Under the pieces are notes generated by a model. The model saw only the letters and a program-made list of their open reading frames with translations. It had not been told where the DNA came from and ran no database searches. DNA of 64,000 bases from Streptomyces fradiae (GTDB lineage Bacteria; Actinomycetota; Actinomycetes; Streptomycetales; Streptomycetaceae): NCBI RefSeq assembly GCF_041270065.1, contig NZ_CP065958.1, positions 4,836,001-4,900,000 on the forward strand, read 5' to 3'. Position numbers and translations under genes: made by a program. Position 1 is the stretch's first letter. The number at the start of each line of letters is the position of its first letter. Below, piece by piece: positions 44,974 through 55,080 of this stretch.

Positions 44974-46154
44974 CGACCACGCGCCTGACGACTACGCCCA
45001 CGGACGACGAGCGGCTGCGCCGCTGGCGCCTCGTCCTCGGCGGGGGCGAGGCCGACGGCACCGGGCGGGCGCTCACCGGAACCGACGCCGCCATGGACGG
45101 GGCGCTGACCGCGCTCTACGGCAACGGCGGCAACGGCGGCAAGGGTGGCAAGAGCGACAAGGGGGCGCGCGGCGGCGGGCTCGGCGGGTCCGCGCCCTCC
45201 GTGGCGCGCTGGCTCGGGGACATCCGCACGTACTTCCCCAGCTCCGTCGTGCAGGTCATGCAGCGCGACGCCATCGAGCGGCTCGGGCTGGCCACGCTGC
45301 TCCTGGAACCGGAGATGCTGGCGGCCGTCGAGCCGGACGTGCACCTCGTCGGGACACTGCTCTCGCTCAACAAGGCGATGCCCGAGACCACCAAGGAGAC
45401 CGCCCGCGCCGTGGTCCGCAAGGTCGTCGAGGACCTGGAGAAGCGGCTCGCCGCCCGCACCCGGGCCACCCTCACCGGCGCGCTGGACCGCTCGGCCCGG
45501 ATCAGCCGGCCGCGGCACCGGGACATCGACTGGGACCGCACCATCCGCGCCAACCTCAAGAACTACCTGCCCGAGCACGGCACGGTCGTCCCCGAGCGGC
45601 TCGTCGGACACGGGCGGGCGTCCCAGGCGGTCAAGAAGGAGGTGGTGCTCTGCATCGACCAGTCCGGCTCCATGGCCGCCTCCGTCGTCTACGCCTCCGT
45701 CTTCGGTGCCGTCCTCGCCTCCATGCGCTCCCTCGCCACCCGGCTCGTCGTCTTCGACACCGCTGTCGTCGACCTCACCGAGCAGCTCGACGACCCGGTC
45801 GACGTGCTCTTCGGCACCCAGCTCGGCGGCGGCACCGACATCAACCGGGCGCTCGCCTACTGCCAGTCCAGGATCACCCGCCCCGCCGACACCGTCGTCG
45901 TCCTCATCAGCGATCTGTACGAGGGCGGCATCCGCGACGAGATGCTGAAGCGGGTCGCGGCGATGAAGGCCTCCGGGGTGCAGTTCGTGACCCTGCTCGC
46001 GCTCTCCGACGAGGGCGCGCCCGCCTACGACCGGGACCATGCCGCGGCGCTCGCCGCGCTCGGCGCCCCCGCCTTCGCCTGCACCCCCGACCTCTTCCCC
46101 GAGATCATGGCCGCCGCCCTGGAGAAGCGCCCGCTCCCGATACCCGAGGCGTGA
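44970..46154 (+). CDS. VWA domain protein partner of the MoxR ATPase
   Basis: 394 residues, start ATG 44970 overlapping the DUF5682 stop (ATGA). A Gly/Lys-rich stretch (GNGGNGGKGGKSDKG) follows an N-terminal helical segment. The C-terminal half is a von Willebrand A domain with a perfect MIDAS: DQSGSMAAS (about residue 229), the Thr in LGGGTDINRAL and the Asp in LISDLYEGG. Such proteins bind metal-dependently to partners inserted or remodelled by MoxR ATPases. Relative by organisation: E. coli yehP. Last gene of the operon; a weak hairpin follows. Confidence 0.93.
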   Translation: MTTTRLTTTPTDDERLRRWRLVLGGGEADGTGRALTGTDAAMDGALTALYGNGGNGGKGGKSDKGARGGGLGGSAPSVARWLGDIRTYFPSSVVQVMQRDAIERLGLATLLLEPEMLAAVEPDVHLVGTLLSLNKAMPETTKETARAVVRKVVEDLEKRLAARTRATLTGALDRSARISRPRHRDIDWDRTIRANLKNYLPEHGTVVPERLVGHGRASQAVKKEVVLCIDQSGSMAASVVYASVFGAVLASMRSLATRLVVFDTAVVDLTEQLDDPVDVLFGTQLGGGTDINRALAYCQSRITRPADTVVVLISDLYEGGIRDEMLKRVAAMKASGVQFVTLLALSDEGAPAYDRDHAAALAALGAPAFACTPDLFPEIMAAALEKRPLPIPEA

Positions 46155-46585
46155 GGCCCGACGACTGACGGGGCCCGGCCGGCGAGGACCGGCCCGGGTG
46201 CGGAATCCGTCGCCGCCGGCCACCCGGACGGGCGCCGCCGGCGCGACTGAGGTCCATATCACAGTCGCACCCCACCCGCCCTCACTCCGCGCACCGGCGA
46301 GCCGTGAGCGGGTCAATCCCCGCCCCCCGCCTGCCACAAGGGCCCACCGGGCCCGGGGCCCCACCGCTCCGGTCCGCCCCGTCGCGCCTACGTTCTGTGA
46401 CCCGTATCACCGCTCTCCTGTGATCTGCGATTTAGGGACCCACGGCCCACGGGGATAACCTGCGAGACGGACATGCCGCGTCCACGGACACCGTGTACGC
46501 CTCCCTAGTGACAGCGCAGTCACGTTGCCCTCCGCGGCACGCCCACGCAGACAACGAACCGCGATCATCTAGAAAAGGGACGCGC
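46155..46585. other. 431-bp regulatory region upstream of sucC
   Basis: No gene seen. It holds a weak GC hairpin (46173-46198, possible terminator of the VWA gene), a CRP-like site at 46396-46410, a probable promoter (TTTAGG, 17 bp, GATAAC at 46454-46459) and a second inverted repeat GTGAC-N6-GTCAC (46508-46523) in the leader of sucC. Confidence 0.6.
46396..46410. promoter_or_regulatory. CRP-like site upstream of sucCD
   Basis: TGTGA-CCCGTA-TCAC, matching TGTGA-N6-TCACA except the last base. Its centre is about 62 bp upstream of the start predicted from the GATAAC -10, the classical class I activator distance. Confidence 0.5.
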
Positions 46586-47764
46586 GTGGACCTGTTCGAG
46601 TACCAGGCGAGGGACCTCTTCGCCAAGCACGGTGTACCGGTGCTGGCCGGTGAAGTCATCGACACGCCTGAGGCGGCGCGCGAGGCCACCGAGCGGCTTG
46701 GCGGCAAGTCGGTCGTCAAGGCGCAGGTGAAGGTCGGCGGCCGCGGCAAGGCCGGCGGCGTCAAGCTCGCCGCCACCCCGGACGAGGCCGTCGCCCGCGC
46801 GACGGACATCCTGGGCATGGACATCAAGGGCCACACGGTCCACAAGGTGATGATCGCGGAGACCGCTCCGGAGATCGTCGAGGAGTACTACGTCTCGTAC
46901 CTCCTCGACCGCACCAACCGCACCTTCCTCGCCATGGCCTCCGTGGCCGGTGGCATGGACATCGAGGAGGTCGCCGCGACGACCCCCGAGAAGCTCGCGA
47001 AGGTGCCGGTCGACTCCAACAAGGGCGTCGACATCGTCAAGGCCCGCGAGATCGTCGCCCAGGCGCAGTTCCCGGCCGAGGTCGCCGAGAAGGTCGCCGA
47101 GGTCCTCGTGACCCTGTGGAAGACCTTCGTCGCCGAGGACGCGCTCCTCGTCGAGGTCAACCCGCTGGCCAAGGTCGCCTCCGGCGACATCCTGGCCCTC
47201 GACGGCAAGGTGTCCCTCGACGAGAACGCCGACTTCCGTCAGCCCGAGCACGAGGCGCTCGAGGACAAGGCCGCAGCCAACCCGCTCGAGGCTGCTGCCA
47301 AGGCCAAGGGCCTCAACTACGTCAAGCTCGACGGCGAGGTCGGCATCATCGGCAACGGCGCCGGCCTGGTCATGTCGACCCTGGACGTCGTCGCGTACGC
47401 CGGTGAGAACCACGGCGGCGTGAAGCCGGCCAACTTCCTCGACATCGGCGGCGGCGCCTCCGCCGAGGTCATGGCGAACGGCCTGGAGATCATCCTCGGC
47501 GACCCGGACGTCAAGTCCGTGTTCGTCAACGTCTTCGGCGGCATCACCGCCTGTGACGAGGTCGCCAACGGCATCGTGCAGGCCCTGGAGCTGCTCGCCT
47601 CGAAGGGCGAGGAAGTCACCAAGCCGCTGGTCGTGCGCCTTGACGGCAACAACGCGGAGCTGGGTCGCAAGATCCTGTCGGACGCCAACCACCCGCTCGT
47701 GCAGCGCGTGGACACCATGGACGGCGCGGCCGACAAGGCCGCCGAGCTCGCGGCTGCGAAGTAA
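46586..47764 (+). CDS. sucC: succinyl-CoA synthetase, beta subunit
   Basis: Couples succinyl-CoA cleavage to ADP/GDP phosphorylation in the TCA cycle. 392 residues from GTG 46586 after AAAAGGGA. N-terminal ATP-grasp fold: [19 protein letters not shown] opening, [16 protein letters not shown] nucleotide loop, VEVNPLAK, then [12 protein letters not shown] and [18 protein letters not shown] at the subunit interface. The sucD gene follows after 19 bp. Same position as in M. tuberculosis (sucC between the M23 gene and sucD). Confidence 0.97.
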   Translation: MDLFEYQARDLFAKHGVPVLAGEVIDTPEAAREATERLGGKSVVKAQVKVGGRGKAGGVKLAATPDEAVARATDILGMDIKGHTVHKVMIAETAPEIVEEYYVSYLLDRTNRTFLAMASVAGGMDIEEVAATTPEKLAKVPVDSNKGVDIVKAREIVAQAQFPAEVAEKVAEVLVTLWKTFVAEDALLVEVNPLAKVASGDILALDGKVSLDENADFRQPEHEALEDKAAANPLEAAAKAKGLNYVKLDGEVGIIGNGAGLVMSTLDVVAYAGENHGGVKPANFLDIGGGASAEVMANGLEIILGDPDVKSVFVNVFGGITACDEVANGIVQALELLASKGEEVTKPLVVRLDGNNAELGRKILSDANHPLVQRVDTMDGAADKAAELAAAK

Positions 47765-47783
47765 GGGACGAGGACACACAGCC

Positions 47784-48668
47784 ATGGCTATCTTCCTCAA
47801 CAAGGACAGCAAGGTCATCGTCCAGGGCATGACCGGTGCCACGGGCATGAAGCACACCAAGCTCATGCTGGGTGACGGCACCAACATCGTCGGCGGCGTG
47901 AACCCGCGCAAGGCGGGCACCAAGGTCGACTTCGACGGCACCGAGATCCCGGTCTTCGGCACCGTCGCCGAGGCCATGAAGGAGACCGGCGCCAACGTCT
48001 CGGTCCTCTTCGTGCCGCCGGCCTTCGCCAAGGCCGCCGTGGTCGAGGCGATCGACGCCGAGATCCCGCTCGCCGTGGTCATCACCGAGGGCATCGCGGT
48101 GCACGACTCCGCCGCGTTCTACGCGTACGCCGTGGAGAAGGGCAACAAGACCCGCCTCATCGGCCCGAACTGCCCCGGTCTCATCACCCCGGGCCAGTCG
48201 AACGCCGGCATCATCCCGGGCGACATCACCAAGCCGGGCCGCATCGGCCTGGTCTCGAAGTCCGGCACGCTGACGTACCAGATGATGTACGAGCTCCGTG
48301 ACATCGGCTTCTCCTCCGCCGTCGGCATCGGTGGCGACCCGGTCATCGGCACCACGCACATCGACGCCCTCGCGGCGTTCGAGGCGGACCCCGACACCGA
48401 CCTGATCGTCATGATCGGCGAGATCGGCGGCGACGCCGAGGAGCGTGCGGCCGACTTCATCAAGGCCAACGTCACCAAGCCGGTCGTCGGCTACGTCGCG
48501 GGCTTCACCGCGCCCGAGGGCAAGACCATGGGCCACGCCGGCGCCATCGTCTCCGGCTCCTCCGGCACCGCCGCGGCGAAGAAGGAGGCCCTTGAGGCCG
48601 CCGGTGTGAAGGTCGGCAAGACCCCGACCGAGACCGCCAAGCTGGCGCGCGCCATCCTCGCGGGCTGA
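47784..48668 (+). CDS. sucD: succinyl-CoA synthetase, alpha subunit
   Basis: 294 residues. CoA-binding Rossmann domain ([18 protein letters not shown]), [12 protein letters not shown] and the phosphorylated active-site His in [11 protein letters not shown] (about residue 252). ATG 47784 lies 19 bp after sucC; the GAGGA there acts as RBS. Forms the alpha-beta enzyme with SucC. A long perfect terminator follows. Confidence 0.97.
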   Translation: MAIFLNKDSKVIVQGMTGATGMKHTKLMLGDGTNIVGGVNPRKAGTKVDFDGTEIPVFGTVAEAMKETGANVSVLFVPPAFAKAAVVEAIDAEIPLAVVITEGIAVHDSAAFYAYAVEKGNKTRLIGPNCPGLITPGQSNAGIIPGDITKPGRIGLVSKSGTLTYQMMYELRDIGFSSAVGIGGDPVIGTTHIDALAAFEADPDTDLIVMIGEIGGDAEERAADFIKANVTKPVVGYVAGFTAPEGKTMGHAGAIVSGSSGTAAAKKEALEAAGVKVGKTPTETAKLARAILAG

Positions 48669-48685
48669 TCGCGGCACCACGCATC

Positions 48686-48730
48686 AGTGGGCCCCGCCCC
48701 GACCGGTTCACGGTCGGGGCGGGGCCCACT
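48686..48730. terminator. bidirectional terminator after sucCD
   Basis: A perfect 19-bp stem (AGTGGGCCCCGCCCCGACC) with a 7-nt loop, between convergent sucD and the minus-strand gene ending at 48742. Confidence 0.9.
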
Positions 48731-48741
48731 CGCATACGCGC

Positions 48742-50115
48742 TTACTCTGCTGCCGGGACCAGGCGTTCCGGGCCCGGGTTCGGGGCCGTACGCAGCATCT
48801 CGCGCAGCTCCTTGTCCTCCGGGCGCAGCTTCTGCGGGCCGCCGCGGACCGGGACGCCTTCGACGACCTCGCCCGGCGCGTTCACCGGGATGTACTGGGT
48901 CGGCGCGGTCGCCGCGGTGAGGGCCGTGACGGCGATCAGCGCCGCCGTCACCCCCACCACCGCCCGGGTCAGCAGCCGCGAGCGACGCTCGCTGCCGGTC
49001 CGCACCGCCCGCGCGGCGGGCAGGGTGGCCGTCGGCGCCTCCGCGACGAGCGCGCCGAGCCGCCGCTGCAGCGCCTCGGGTTCGGCGAGGTCGGGGATCT
49101 TCTGTCCGATGACCGTACGGGCGTGCAGCAGCCGGTTCCCGGCGGCCGGGGTGCTCGCCTCGGTCTCGGCGGCGGTCTCCGGCAGGTCCAGGCCCAGCCC
49201 GTCGTACAGCAGCACGGTCCGGCGGTACGGGGCGGGCAGATCGAGCAGCGCGCCGAGCAGCGCCCGCCGCGCGGCCTCGGTCGGCGGTGAGTCCGGGTGC
49301 CGGTGGCGGCGCCGGAAGCGGTGCCAGGGCGAGAGCGCGTACTCGTACGCCGTCGCCCGCACCCAGCCCACCGGGTCGCCGTCCATGGCCACCTCGGGCC
49401 AGTGCTGCCAGGCGTGGTGGAAGGCGTACTCGACCGACTCGCGGGAGAGCCGGCGGCGCCCGGTGAGCAGATAGGTCTGGTGGACCAGGCCGGGGGCGGC
49501 GTGGTCGTAGAGGGCGTCGAAGGCCTCCTCCGGCGTGGGGCCGGGGAAGGTGGTGGCCGCCGGGGCGGGCGCGGGCGTGACGGGCTCCGATGCCGCGGGC
49601 TCCGGCGCGGGGGCCGGAGCAGGGGCCGGAGTCTCCGACGCGGGCGCCTCCTCCTCCGCCACCGGTGCCGGTTTCAGCCGCTCCTGGGCCCGCTCCTGGG
49701 CCCGCTCCTCGGCAGGCTCCTCGGCGGCTTCGGCCGTTCGGGTGACGGGCCGGGGCGTCGGCTTCGGGGCCGCCGGCCTCTGGGCCGCGGGCTTCGCCGG
49801 ACCCGGCGCCGCCGGGGACTTCGGCGGGCGCGCGGCGCCCTTGGCGGCCGGGCGGGGCCGGGTGGCCGCGGGGGACGGCCGGGCGGGCTTCTCCGTACGG
49901 GGCGCGGCGGGCTCCTCGTAGACGCCGAGCAGCTTCGCGTACGCCTCCCGCTTACGGCCCCGCGGGGAGCTGCGGCCGGTCTCCCAGGCGCGGACGGTGG
50001 CCCGGGTGACGCCCAGGGCCTCCGCGACCTGGTCCTCGCTGAGGGAGAGCGACTCCCGCAGCCGGCGCCGCTCCTTGGGGGAGGGGAGCTGGACGGAGGG
50101 GCTCGTCGGACTCAT
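48742..50115 (-). CDS. membrane protein with XRE helix-turn-helix and sigma-like domain
   Basis: 457 residues from ATG 50115 after GGGAGG. The N-terminal Cro/C1-type HTH (about 10-65; LRESLSLSEDQVAEALGVTR and RAWETGRSSPRGRKREAYAK) is followed by a long Ala/Pro/Glu linker (about 70-190), an ECF-sigma-like segment (about 193-345; EAFDALYDHAAPGLVHQTYL, YAFHHAWQHWPEV, LLDLPAPYRRTVLLYDGLG), one membrane helix (AVVGVTAALIAVTALTAA, about 387-405) and a short outer tail. It combines DNA-binding, sigma-like and membrane parts in one chain. Whether the sigma-like part binds RNA polymerase is unknown. Transcribed away from the DUF6350 gene with 111 bp between starts. Confidence 0.85.
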   Translation of the reverse strand: MSPTSPSVQLPSPKERRRLRESLSLSEDQVAEALGVTRATVRAWETGRSSPRGRKREAYAKLLGVYEEPAAPRTEKPARPSPAATRPRPAAKGAARPPKSPAAPGPAKPAAQRPAAPKPTPRPVTRTAEAAEEPAEERAQERAQERLKPAPVAEEEAPASETPAPAPAPAPEPAASEPVTPAPAPAATTFPGPTPEEAFDALYDHAAPGLVHQTYLLTGRRRLSRESVEYAFHHAWQHWPEVAMDGDPVGWVRATAYEYALSPWHRFRRRHRHPDSPPTEAARRALLGALLDLPAPYRRTVLLYDGLGLDLPETAAETEASTPAAGNRLLHARTVIGQKIPDLAEPEALQRRLGALVAEAPTATLPAARAVRTGSERRSRLLTRAVVGVTAALIAVTALTAATAPTQYIPVNAPGEVVEGVPVRGGPQKLRPEDKELREMLRTAPNPGPERLVPAAE

Positions 50116-50226
50116 CGGCGTCGACCTCCCACAGCGCGACTCCGGACGGAAATGCACATAAACGTATCTTGAGCGACACAACGGCCATTCGCCTGTTACG
50201 AGGGCAAACAGCGTGTCGCTGGCAGC

Positions 50227-51810
50227 ATGAGCCCTGTGACGCACCTGACCGTCGAGCAGCGCCCCGCACTGGCGCCCGCCGCCCTGGCCACCGCCTTCGT
50301 GCGCGGCGGAGTGGCGGCGGGCCTCGGCCTCGGCGCGGTCGCCGTGCTCGTGACCGCCGCCTGGATCGCCTCGCCGTTCCCCGACAGCGGCCCCGCCGGA
50401 GCCCTGCACACGGCCGCCGGGCTGTGGCTGCTCGCGCACGGCGCCGATCTGATCCGCACCGACACCGTCTCCGGCGTGCCCGCCCCGCTCGGCGTCACCC
50501 CGCTGCTGCTCACCGCCCTGCCGCTGTGGCTGGCGCACCGGGCGGCCCGCGACACCCTGGACCCCGACCCCGACCCCGACTCGGACTCGGACTCGGACCC
50601 GGACTCGAACCCGGGCGCGGGCCGCCTCCGGCCCTCGCCGGTCGGCGCCGTCGCGGCCGTCACCGCGGGATATCTGCTGGTCGTGGCGGCCGTCGTGGTC
50701 TACACGGAGGCCGGGACGCTGCCCGCGGACCTGGTAGCCACGGGCGTCTGGACGCCGGTCACCGTCTTCGCGGCGGCCGCCGCGGGCGCCTGGACCGCGC
50801 ACGGCCGGCCGCTGCCGGACCGGGCGCAGTACGCGGTCGCCCTGCGCGCCGCGGTACCGGCCCTGGCCGTGCTCGGCGCGGGCGGCGCGCTGCTCTTCGG
50901 GGCCTCGCTGTTCTGGCACGTCGGCGACGCGCAGACGTCCTTCGACGGGCTCGCGGGGGAGTGGTCGGGCCGGGCCTCGGTCGCGCTCCTCGCCTGCGCG
51001 CTGCTGCCGAACGCCGCCCTCTGGGGTCTCGCGTACGGACTCGGCCCCGGCTTCTCGCTCGGTACGGGCGCCCTGGTCACCCCGCTCGGCTTCACCGGCA
51101 CCCCGGCCGCCCCCGACTTCCCGCTGCTCGCGGCGCTGCCCGGCGCGGGCCCGGGCCGGTGGCTGCACTGGGCCGCGCTCGCGGTCCCGGTGGTGGCGGC
51201 GCTCGTCGCCGGGCACCGGGTGGGCCGGGCGGCGCGCGCCTGGACGGCGCAGGACACGGCGCTGACGGCGCTGGGCGCGGCCTGGGTGTCCGGGGCGGCC
51301 GTCGCCGTCCTCACCGCGCTCGCCGGCGGCCCGCTGGGCTCGGGCCGGCTGGCCGTCTTCGGACCGGTGTGGTGGCAGACCGGTGCGGCGGCGGTGCTGT
51401 GGTGCGGGGCGGTCGGCGTGCCGACGGCGTTCGCGGTACGGGCCTGGGGCCGCCGCGCCGAACGCCGCGCCGCGACCCCCGCCGCCCCGCAGGTCCCGGC
51501 GCCCGGCCAGGGCCCCGTCCCCGTACCGGAGGCGGAGCCCGTACCGCCCAAGTCCGTACTGCCGCAGCCCGCTCCGGAGACGGCCGGCGCCCTGGCCCGG
51601 CTCGACGCGCTGGAGGAGCTGGACGACGGGGTGGACGAGGACTACGGCTTCCTGCCCGCCGCCTGGGAACCCGCGGCGGAACCCGTGCCGGATCCTTCAC
51701 CGAAACCGAAACCGGAACCGAAACCGGAACCGGAACCGAAACCGAAACCGGATCCCGAGCAGGCCGCCCCACCGGCCCCGGCCCCGGCCCCGGCCCCCGA
51801 CGGCGACTGA
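50227..51810 (+). CDS. DUF6350 (PerM-like) cell-division membrane protein
   Basis: 527 residues with about ten hydrophobic segments up to residue 410, then a Pro/Glu/Lys-rich cytoplasmic tail. The position directly before purN-purH matches M. tuberculosis perM (Rv0955), a membrane protein needed for division under stress, and DUF6350 is its family. ATG 50227 has no clear SD. Two short DNA repeats are visible: DPDPD/DSDSD codons (50560-50612) and alternating PKPKPEPK codons (51690-51752). Its stop at 51808-51810 is directly adjacent to the opposite-strand stop at 51811. Confidence 0.82.
   Translation: MSPVTHLTVEQRPALAPAALATAFVRGGVAAGLGLGAVAVLVTAAWIASPFPDSGPAGALHTAAGLWLLAHGADLIRTDTVSGVPAPLGVTPLLLTALPLWLAHRAARDTLDPDPDPDSDSDSDPDSNPGAGRLRPSPVGAVAAVTAGYLLVVAAVVVYTEAGTLPADLVATGVWTPVTVFAAAAAGAWTAHGRPLPDRAQYAVALRAAVPALAVLGAGGALLFGASLFWHVGDAQTSFDGLAGEWSGRASVALLACALLPNAALWGLAYGLGPGFSLGTGALVTPLGFTGTPAAPDFPLLAALPGAGPGRWLHWAALAVPVVAALVAGHRVGRAARAWTAQDTALTALGAAWVSGAAVAVLTALAGGPLGSGRLAVFGPVWWQTGAAAVLWCGAVGVPTAFAVRAWGRRAERRAATPAAPQVPAPGQGPVPVPEAEPVPPKSVLPQPAPETAGALARLDALEELDDGVDEDYGFLPAAWEPAAEPVPDPSPKPKPEPKPEPEPKPKPDPEQAAPPAPAPAPAPDGD
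51690..51752 (+). repeat. 6-bp repeat encoding a Pro-Lys/Pro-Glu tail
   Basis: CCGAAACCGGAA-type hexamers repeated about ten times, encoding a [16 protein letters not shown] stretch. An analogous 6-bp repeat (GACCCC/GACTCG) at 50560-50612 encodes DPDP/DSDS in a loop of the same protein. Both are slippage-prone. Confidence 0.7.
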
Positions 51811-52500
51811 CTACTCGTGCACGCCCAGCGTGTCCTGCAGCGGCTTCGGGAGCAGGTCGTTGCAGGCCAGCTGGCTCTGCTTGGTCAGGGCGTCGGCCCG
51901 GCACTCGTAGAAGTCGCGGTAGACGAAGTGCACGAGGAAGCCGCTGCCGACGATCATCAGGGCGAGCGCGGAGGCCACCAGTCCGCTGATCGCCGCGGTC
52001 TGCTTCGCGCGGTTCGCGGTGGCCGCCGCGGCGACGCGCTCGGCGGACGGCGGACCTTCCGGGGCCTTCGCGCGGGCCCGCAGGGAGCTGATCGCCCAGT
52101 AGACGCCGAGCGCGCCGAGCAGCAGCGCCAGCTCCTGGATGAAGAAGGAGAAGAAGAAGGCCCACATGCCCGCGAGCACCGCGTACCGCGCGCGCCGCTG
52201 CGCCGGGTCCGTCGGGTCCCAGCGCAGCCCGGGGCCCTGGCCGCCGTCCGGCCCGCCGCCGGGGCCGCCGCCCTGGCCGCCGCCGCCCGAGGAGCGCTCG
52301 GGGCGGCCGCCGAAGCCGTCGGAGGAACGGCCCGGCTGACTGCTGCTCCAGCCCGGACCTCCGGCCGAACCCCCGGTCTGACCTCCGGCCGAGCCCTGGT
52401 CGGAGCCCTCCGGGAGTCTTGGCTGCCACGGCTGGTCCGGCTGCCCCTCCGGCGGCGGGGCGAACGGGTTGCTGTCGTTCGTGGACTGGCGATCCGGCAT
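51811..52500 (-). CDS. membrane protein with Gly/Pro-rich N-terminus, unknown
   Basis: 229 residues from ATG 52500. A cytoplasmic Pro/Gln/Gly-rich first 90 residues are followed by two membrane helices near residues 107-130 (GMWAFFFSFFIQELALLLGALG) and one near 168-190 (ISGLVASALALMIVGSGFLVHFV). A Cys pair lies in the outer tail (YECRADALTKQSQLACNDLL). The position between the PerM-like gene and purN differs from M. tuberculosis (Rv0954 precedes perM), but it may be the counterpart. No function recognised. Confidence 0.8.
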   Translation of the reverse strand: MPDRQSTNDSNPFAPPPEGQPDQPWQPRLPEGSDQGSAGGQTGGSAGGPGWSSSQPGRSSDGFGGRPERSSGGGGQGGGPGGGPDGGQGPGLRWDPTDPAQRRARYAVLAGMWAFFFSFFIQELALLLGALGVYWAISSLRARAKAPEGPPSAERVAAAATANRAKQTAAISGLVASALALMIVGSGFLVHFVYRDFYECRADALTKQSQLACNDLLPKPLQDTLGVHE

Positions 52501-52672
52501 GTGCTGGACGTCTTCCCTCTGTCTGTGTGCGCGGGTGTGGCGTGCAGGTGCGCGTGCGGCTGTGGCGTGCGGCCCGGTCGTGATGTGACGCGGTGTCGCA
52601 TGTCGTCGGACCCTGACGCTACCCCCCGGTCACGCCCCCGTCCCGTGGGGGTTGTCCGGAGTGCCGGTATCG

Positions 52673-52700
52673 TTGCTGACGGTCGGGCCCTTCGTAGGGT
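52673..52700 (+). promoter_or_regulatory. probable purNH promoter
   Basis: TTGCTG, 16 bp, TAGGGT; the predicted start near 52707 gives a UTR of about 60 nt. No ZTP (pfl) riboswitch features (GGCGAACA ... CCGCCUGGGCA) were seen in it. Confidence 0.5.
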
Positions 52701-52765
52701 TCCCCGTATCGAGGGATGCGATTCGTTCGTACGACCGCACAAACACCACGGAAAGAGTGACCGCA

Positions 52766-53395
52766 GTGGCTGCCGCCCGCCTCGTCGTCCTGGTCTCCGG
52801 CTCCGGCACGAACCTCCAGGCCCTGCTGGACGCGATCGCCGCCGACCCCGAGGGCCCCGAGGGCTACGGTGCCGAGATCGTCGCCGTCGGCGCGGACCGC
52901 GACGCGATCGCCGGCCTGGAGCGCGCCGAGCGCGCCGGGATCCCCACCTTCGTGTGCCGGGTCAAGGACCACGCGAGCCGCGAGGAGTGGGACCGGGCGC
53001 TGACCGAGGCCACCGCCGCGTACGAGCCGGACCTGGTCGTCTCGGCCGGTTTCATGAAGATCGTCGGCAAGGAGTTCCTCGCCCGCTTCGGCGGCCGGGT
53101 CGTCAACACCCACCCGGCACTTCTCCCCAGTTTTCCCGGCGCGCACGGCGTGCGCGACGCCCTCGCCTACGGCGCGAAGGTCACCGGATGCACCGTCCAC
53201 TTCGTCGACGACGGCGTCGACACCGGCCCGATCATCGCCCAGGGCGTGGTCGAGGTGCGGGACGAGGACGATGAGGCCGCGCTCCACGAGCGCATCAAGG
53301 AAGTCGAGCGATCGCTGCTCGTCGAGGTCGTGGGGCGGCTCGCCCGCAACGGCTACAGCATTGAGGGACGAAAGGTTCATGTCGGTGAGCACTGA
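52766..53395 (+). CDS. purN: phosphoribosylglycinamide formyltransferase
   Basis: Transfers formyl from 10-formyl-THF to GAR in purine synthesis. 209 residues from GTG 52766, spaced 10 nt from GGAAAG; a GTG at 52757 is too close to the RBS. Signatures [14 protein letters not shown], the active site [15 protein letters not shown] and [20 protein letters not shown] are all present. It overlaps purH by 17 bp, so the two are coupled. Confidence 0.95.
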   Translation: MAAARLVVLVSGSGTNLQALLDAIAADPEGPEGYGAEIVAVGADRDAIAGLERAERAGIPTFVCRVKDHASREEWDRALTEATAAYEPDLVVSAGFMKIVGKEFLARFGGRVVNTHPALLPSFPGAHGVRDALAYGAKVTGCTVHFVDDGVDTGPIIAQGVVEVRDEDDEAALHERIKEVERSLLVEVVGRLARNGYSIEGRKVHVGEH

Positions 53396-54944
53396 CGTTG
53401 TTAAGCCCATCCGCCGAGCGCTGGTCAGCGTCTACGACAAGACGGGGCTCGAGGAGCTCGCCCGTGGGCTGCACGAGGCCGGCGTCGAGCTGGTCTCCAC
53501 CGGCTCCACCGCGTCGAAGATCGCCGCGGCCGGCGTCCCGGTCACCAAGGTCGAGGAGCTGACCGGCTTCCCCGAGTGCCTGGACGGCCGCGTCAAGACG
53601 CTGCACCCGCGCGTGCACGCCGGCATCCTCGCCGACCTGCGCCTGGAGTCGCACCGCGCGCAGCTCGCCGAGCTCGGCGTGGAGCCCTTCGACCTGGTCG
53701 TGGTGAACCTCTACCCGTTCCGCGAGACCGTCGCCTCCGGCGCCACGCCGGACGAGTGCGTCGAGCAGATCGACATCGGCGGCCCGTCGATGGTCCGCGC
53801 CGCCGCCAAGAACCACCCGTCGGTCGCCATCGTCACCAGCCCCGAGCGGTACGCGGACGTCCTCGGCGCCGTCCGTTCCGGCGGCTTCGACCTGAAGGCC
53901 CGCAAGCGGCTCGCCGCCGAGGCCTTCCAGCACACCGCCGCGTACGACGTGGCCGTCGCCTCCTGGTTCGCCGACGACTACGCCGCCGCCGACGACAGCG
54001 GCTTCCCGGACTTCCTGGGCGCCACGTACGAGCGGAACAACGTGCTGCGCTACGGCGAGAACCCGCACCAGGGCGCCGCGCTCTACGTCGACGGCACGGG
54101 CGGCCTCGCCCAGGCCGAGCAGCTGCACGGCAAGGAGATGTCGTACAACAACTACACGGACACCGACGCCGCGCGCCGGGCCGCGTACGACCACACAGAG
54201 CCGTGCGTCGCGATCATCAAGCACGCCAACCCGTGCGGCATCGCGATCGGCGCGGACGTCGCCGAGGCGCACCGCAAGGCGCACGCCTGCGACCCGCTGT
54301 CCGCGTTCGGCGGCGTCATCGCCGTCAACCGCCCGGTCTCCGTCGCCATGGCCGAGCAGGTCGCCGAGATCTTCACCGAGGTCATCGTGGCCCCCGGCTA
54401 CGAGGACGGCGCGGTCGAGGTCCTCGCCAAGAAGAAGAACATCCGCGTGCTGCGCGCCGAGGGCGCCCCGGCCAACCCGGTCGAGGTCAAGCCGATCGAC
54501 GGCGGCGCGCTCCTCCAGGTCACCGACCGCCTGCAGGCGGAGGGCGACGACCCGGCGAACTGGACCCTGGCCACCGGCGAGGCCCTCTCGGCCGACGAGC
54601 TCGCCGAGCTCGCCTTCGCCTGGAAGGCCTGCCGTGCGGTCAAGTCCAACGCGATCCTGCTCGCCAAGGACGGCGCCTCGGTCGGCGTCGGCATGGGCCA
54701 GGTCAACCGCGTCGACTCCGCGAAGCTCGCCGTCGAGCGGGCCGGCGAGGAGCGCGCCCGCGGCTCGTACGCCGCCTCGGACGCCTTCTTCCCCTTCCCG
54801 GACGGCCTGGAGATCCTGACCGCCGCCGGCGTGAAGGCGGTCGTGCAGCCGGGCGGCTCGGTCCGCGACGAGCTGGTGGTCGAGGCCGCGAAGAAGGCCG
54901 GCGTGACGATGTACTTCACGGGTACGCGCCACTTCTTCCACTGA
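53379..54944 (+). CDS. purH: bifunctional AICAR transformylase / IMP cyclohydrolase
   Basis: Final two steps to IMP. 521 residues from ATG 53379, inside the end of purN, with GAAAGG upstream. The N-terminal cyclohydrolase domain has [16 protein letters not shown] and the [15 protein letters not shown] segment. The transformylase domain has the [12 protein letters not shown] motif and [11 protein letters not shown] with the catalytic Lys-His. A perfect 21-bp terminator follows within 16 bp. Confidence 0.97.
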   Translation: MSVSTDVVKPIRRALVSVYDKTGLEELARGLHEAGVELVSTGSTASKIAAAGVPVTKVEELTGFPECLDGRVKTLHPRVHAGILADLRLESHRAQLAELGVEPFDLVVVNLYPFRETVASGATPDECVEQIDIGGPSMVRAAAKNHPSVAIVTSPERYADVLGAVRSGGFDLKARKRLAAEAFQHTAAYDVAVASWFADDYAAADDSGFPDFLGATYERNNVLRYGENPHQGAALYVDGTGGLAQAEQLHGKEMSYNNYTDTDAARRAAYDHTEPCVAIIKHANPCGIAIGADVAEAHRKAHACDPLSAFGGVIAVNRPVSVAMAEQVAEIFTEVIVAPGYEDGAVEVLAKKKNIRVLRAEGAPANPVEVKPIDGGALLQVTDRLQAEGDDPANWTLATGEALSADELAELAFAWKACRAVKSNAILLAKDGASVGVGMGQVNRVDSAKLAVERAGEERARGSYAASDAFFPFPDGLEILTAAGVKAVVQPGGSVRDELVVEAAKKAGVTMYFTGTRHFFH

Positions 54945-54960
54945 CGGTCACCCGGCGGTG

Positions 54961-55005
54961 GACGGGCCGGGGGCCGGGGCGCAGCGCCCCGGCCCCCGGC
55001 CCGTC
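54961..55005 (+). terminator. purH terminator
   Basis: A perfect 21-bp stem, starting GACGGGCCGGGGGCC, with loop CAG, 16 bp after the purH stop. Confidence 0.9.
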
Positions 55006-55080
55006 CGCGATTCCGCCGCTCGCGGGACCTCTGTTCTAATGAATTGCTCTTTTCGTCGGCGGTCGGTCCCTGGGGGCACG

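Noticed and set aside
52501..52765. ZTP (pfl) riboswitch before purN; also checked before folD
   Set aside because: The conserved core segments were not seen.
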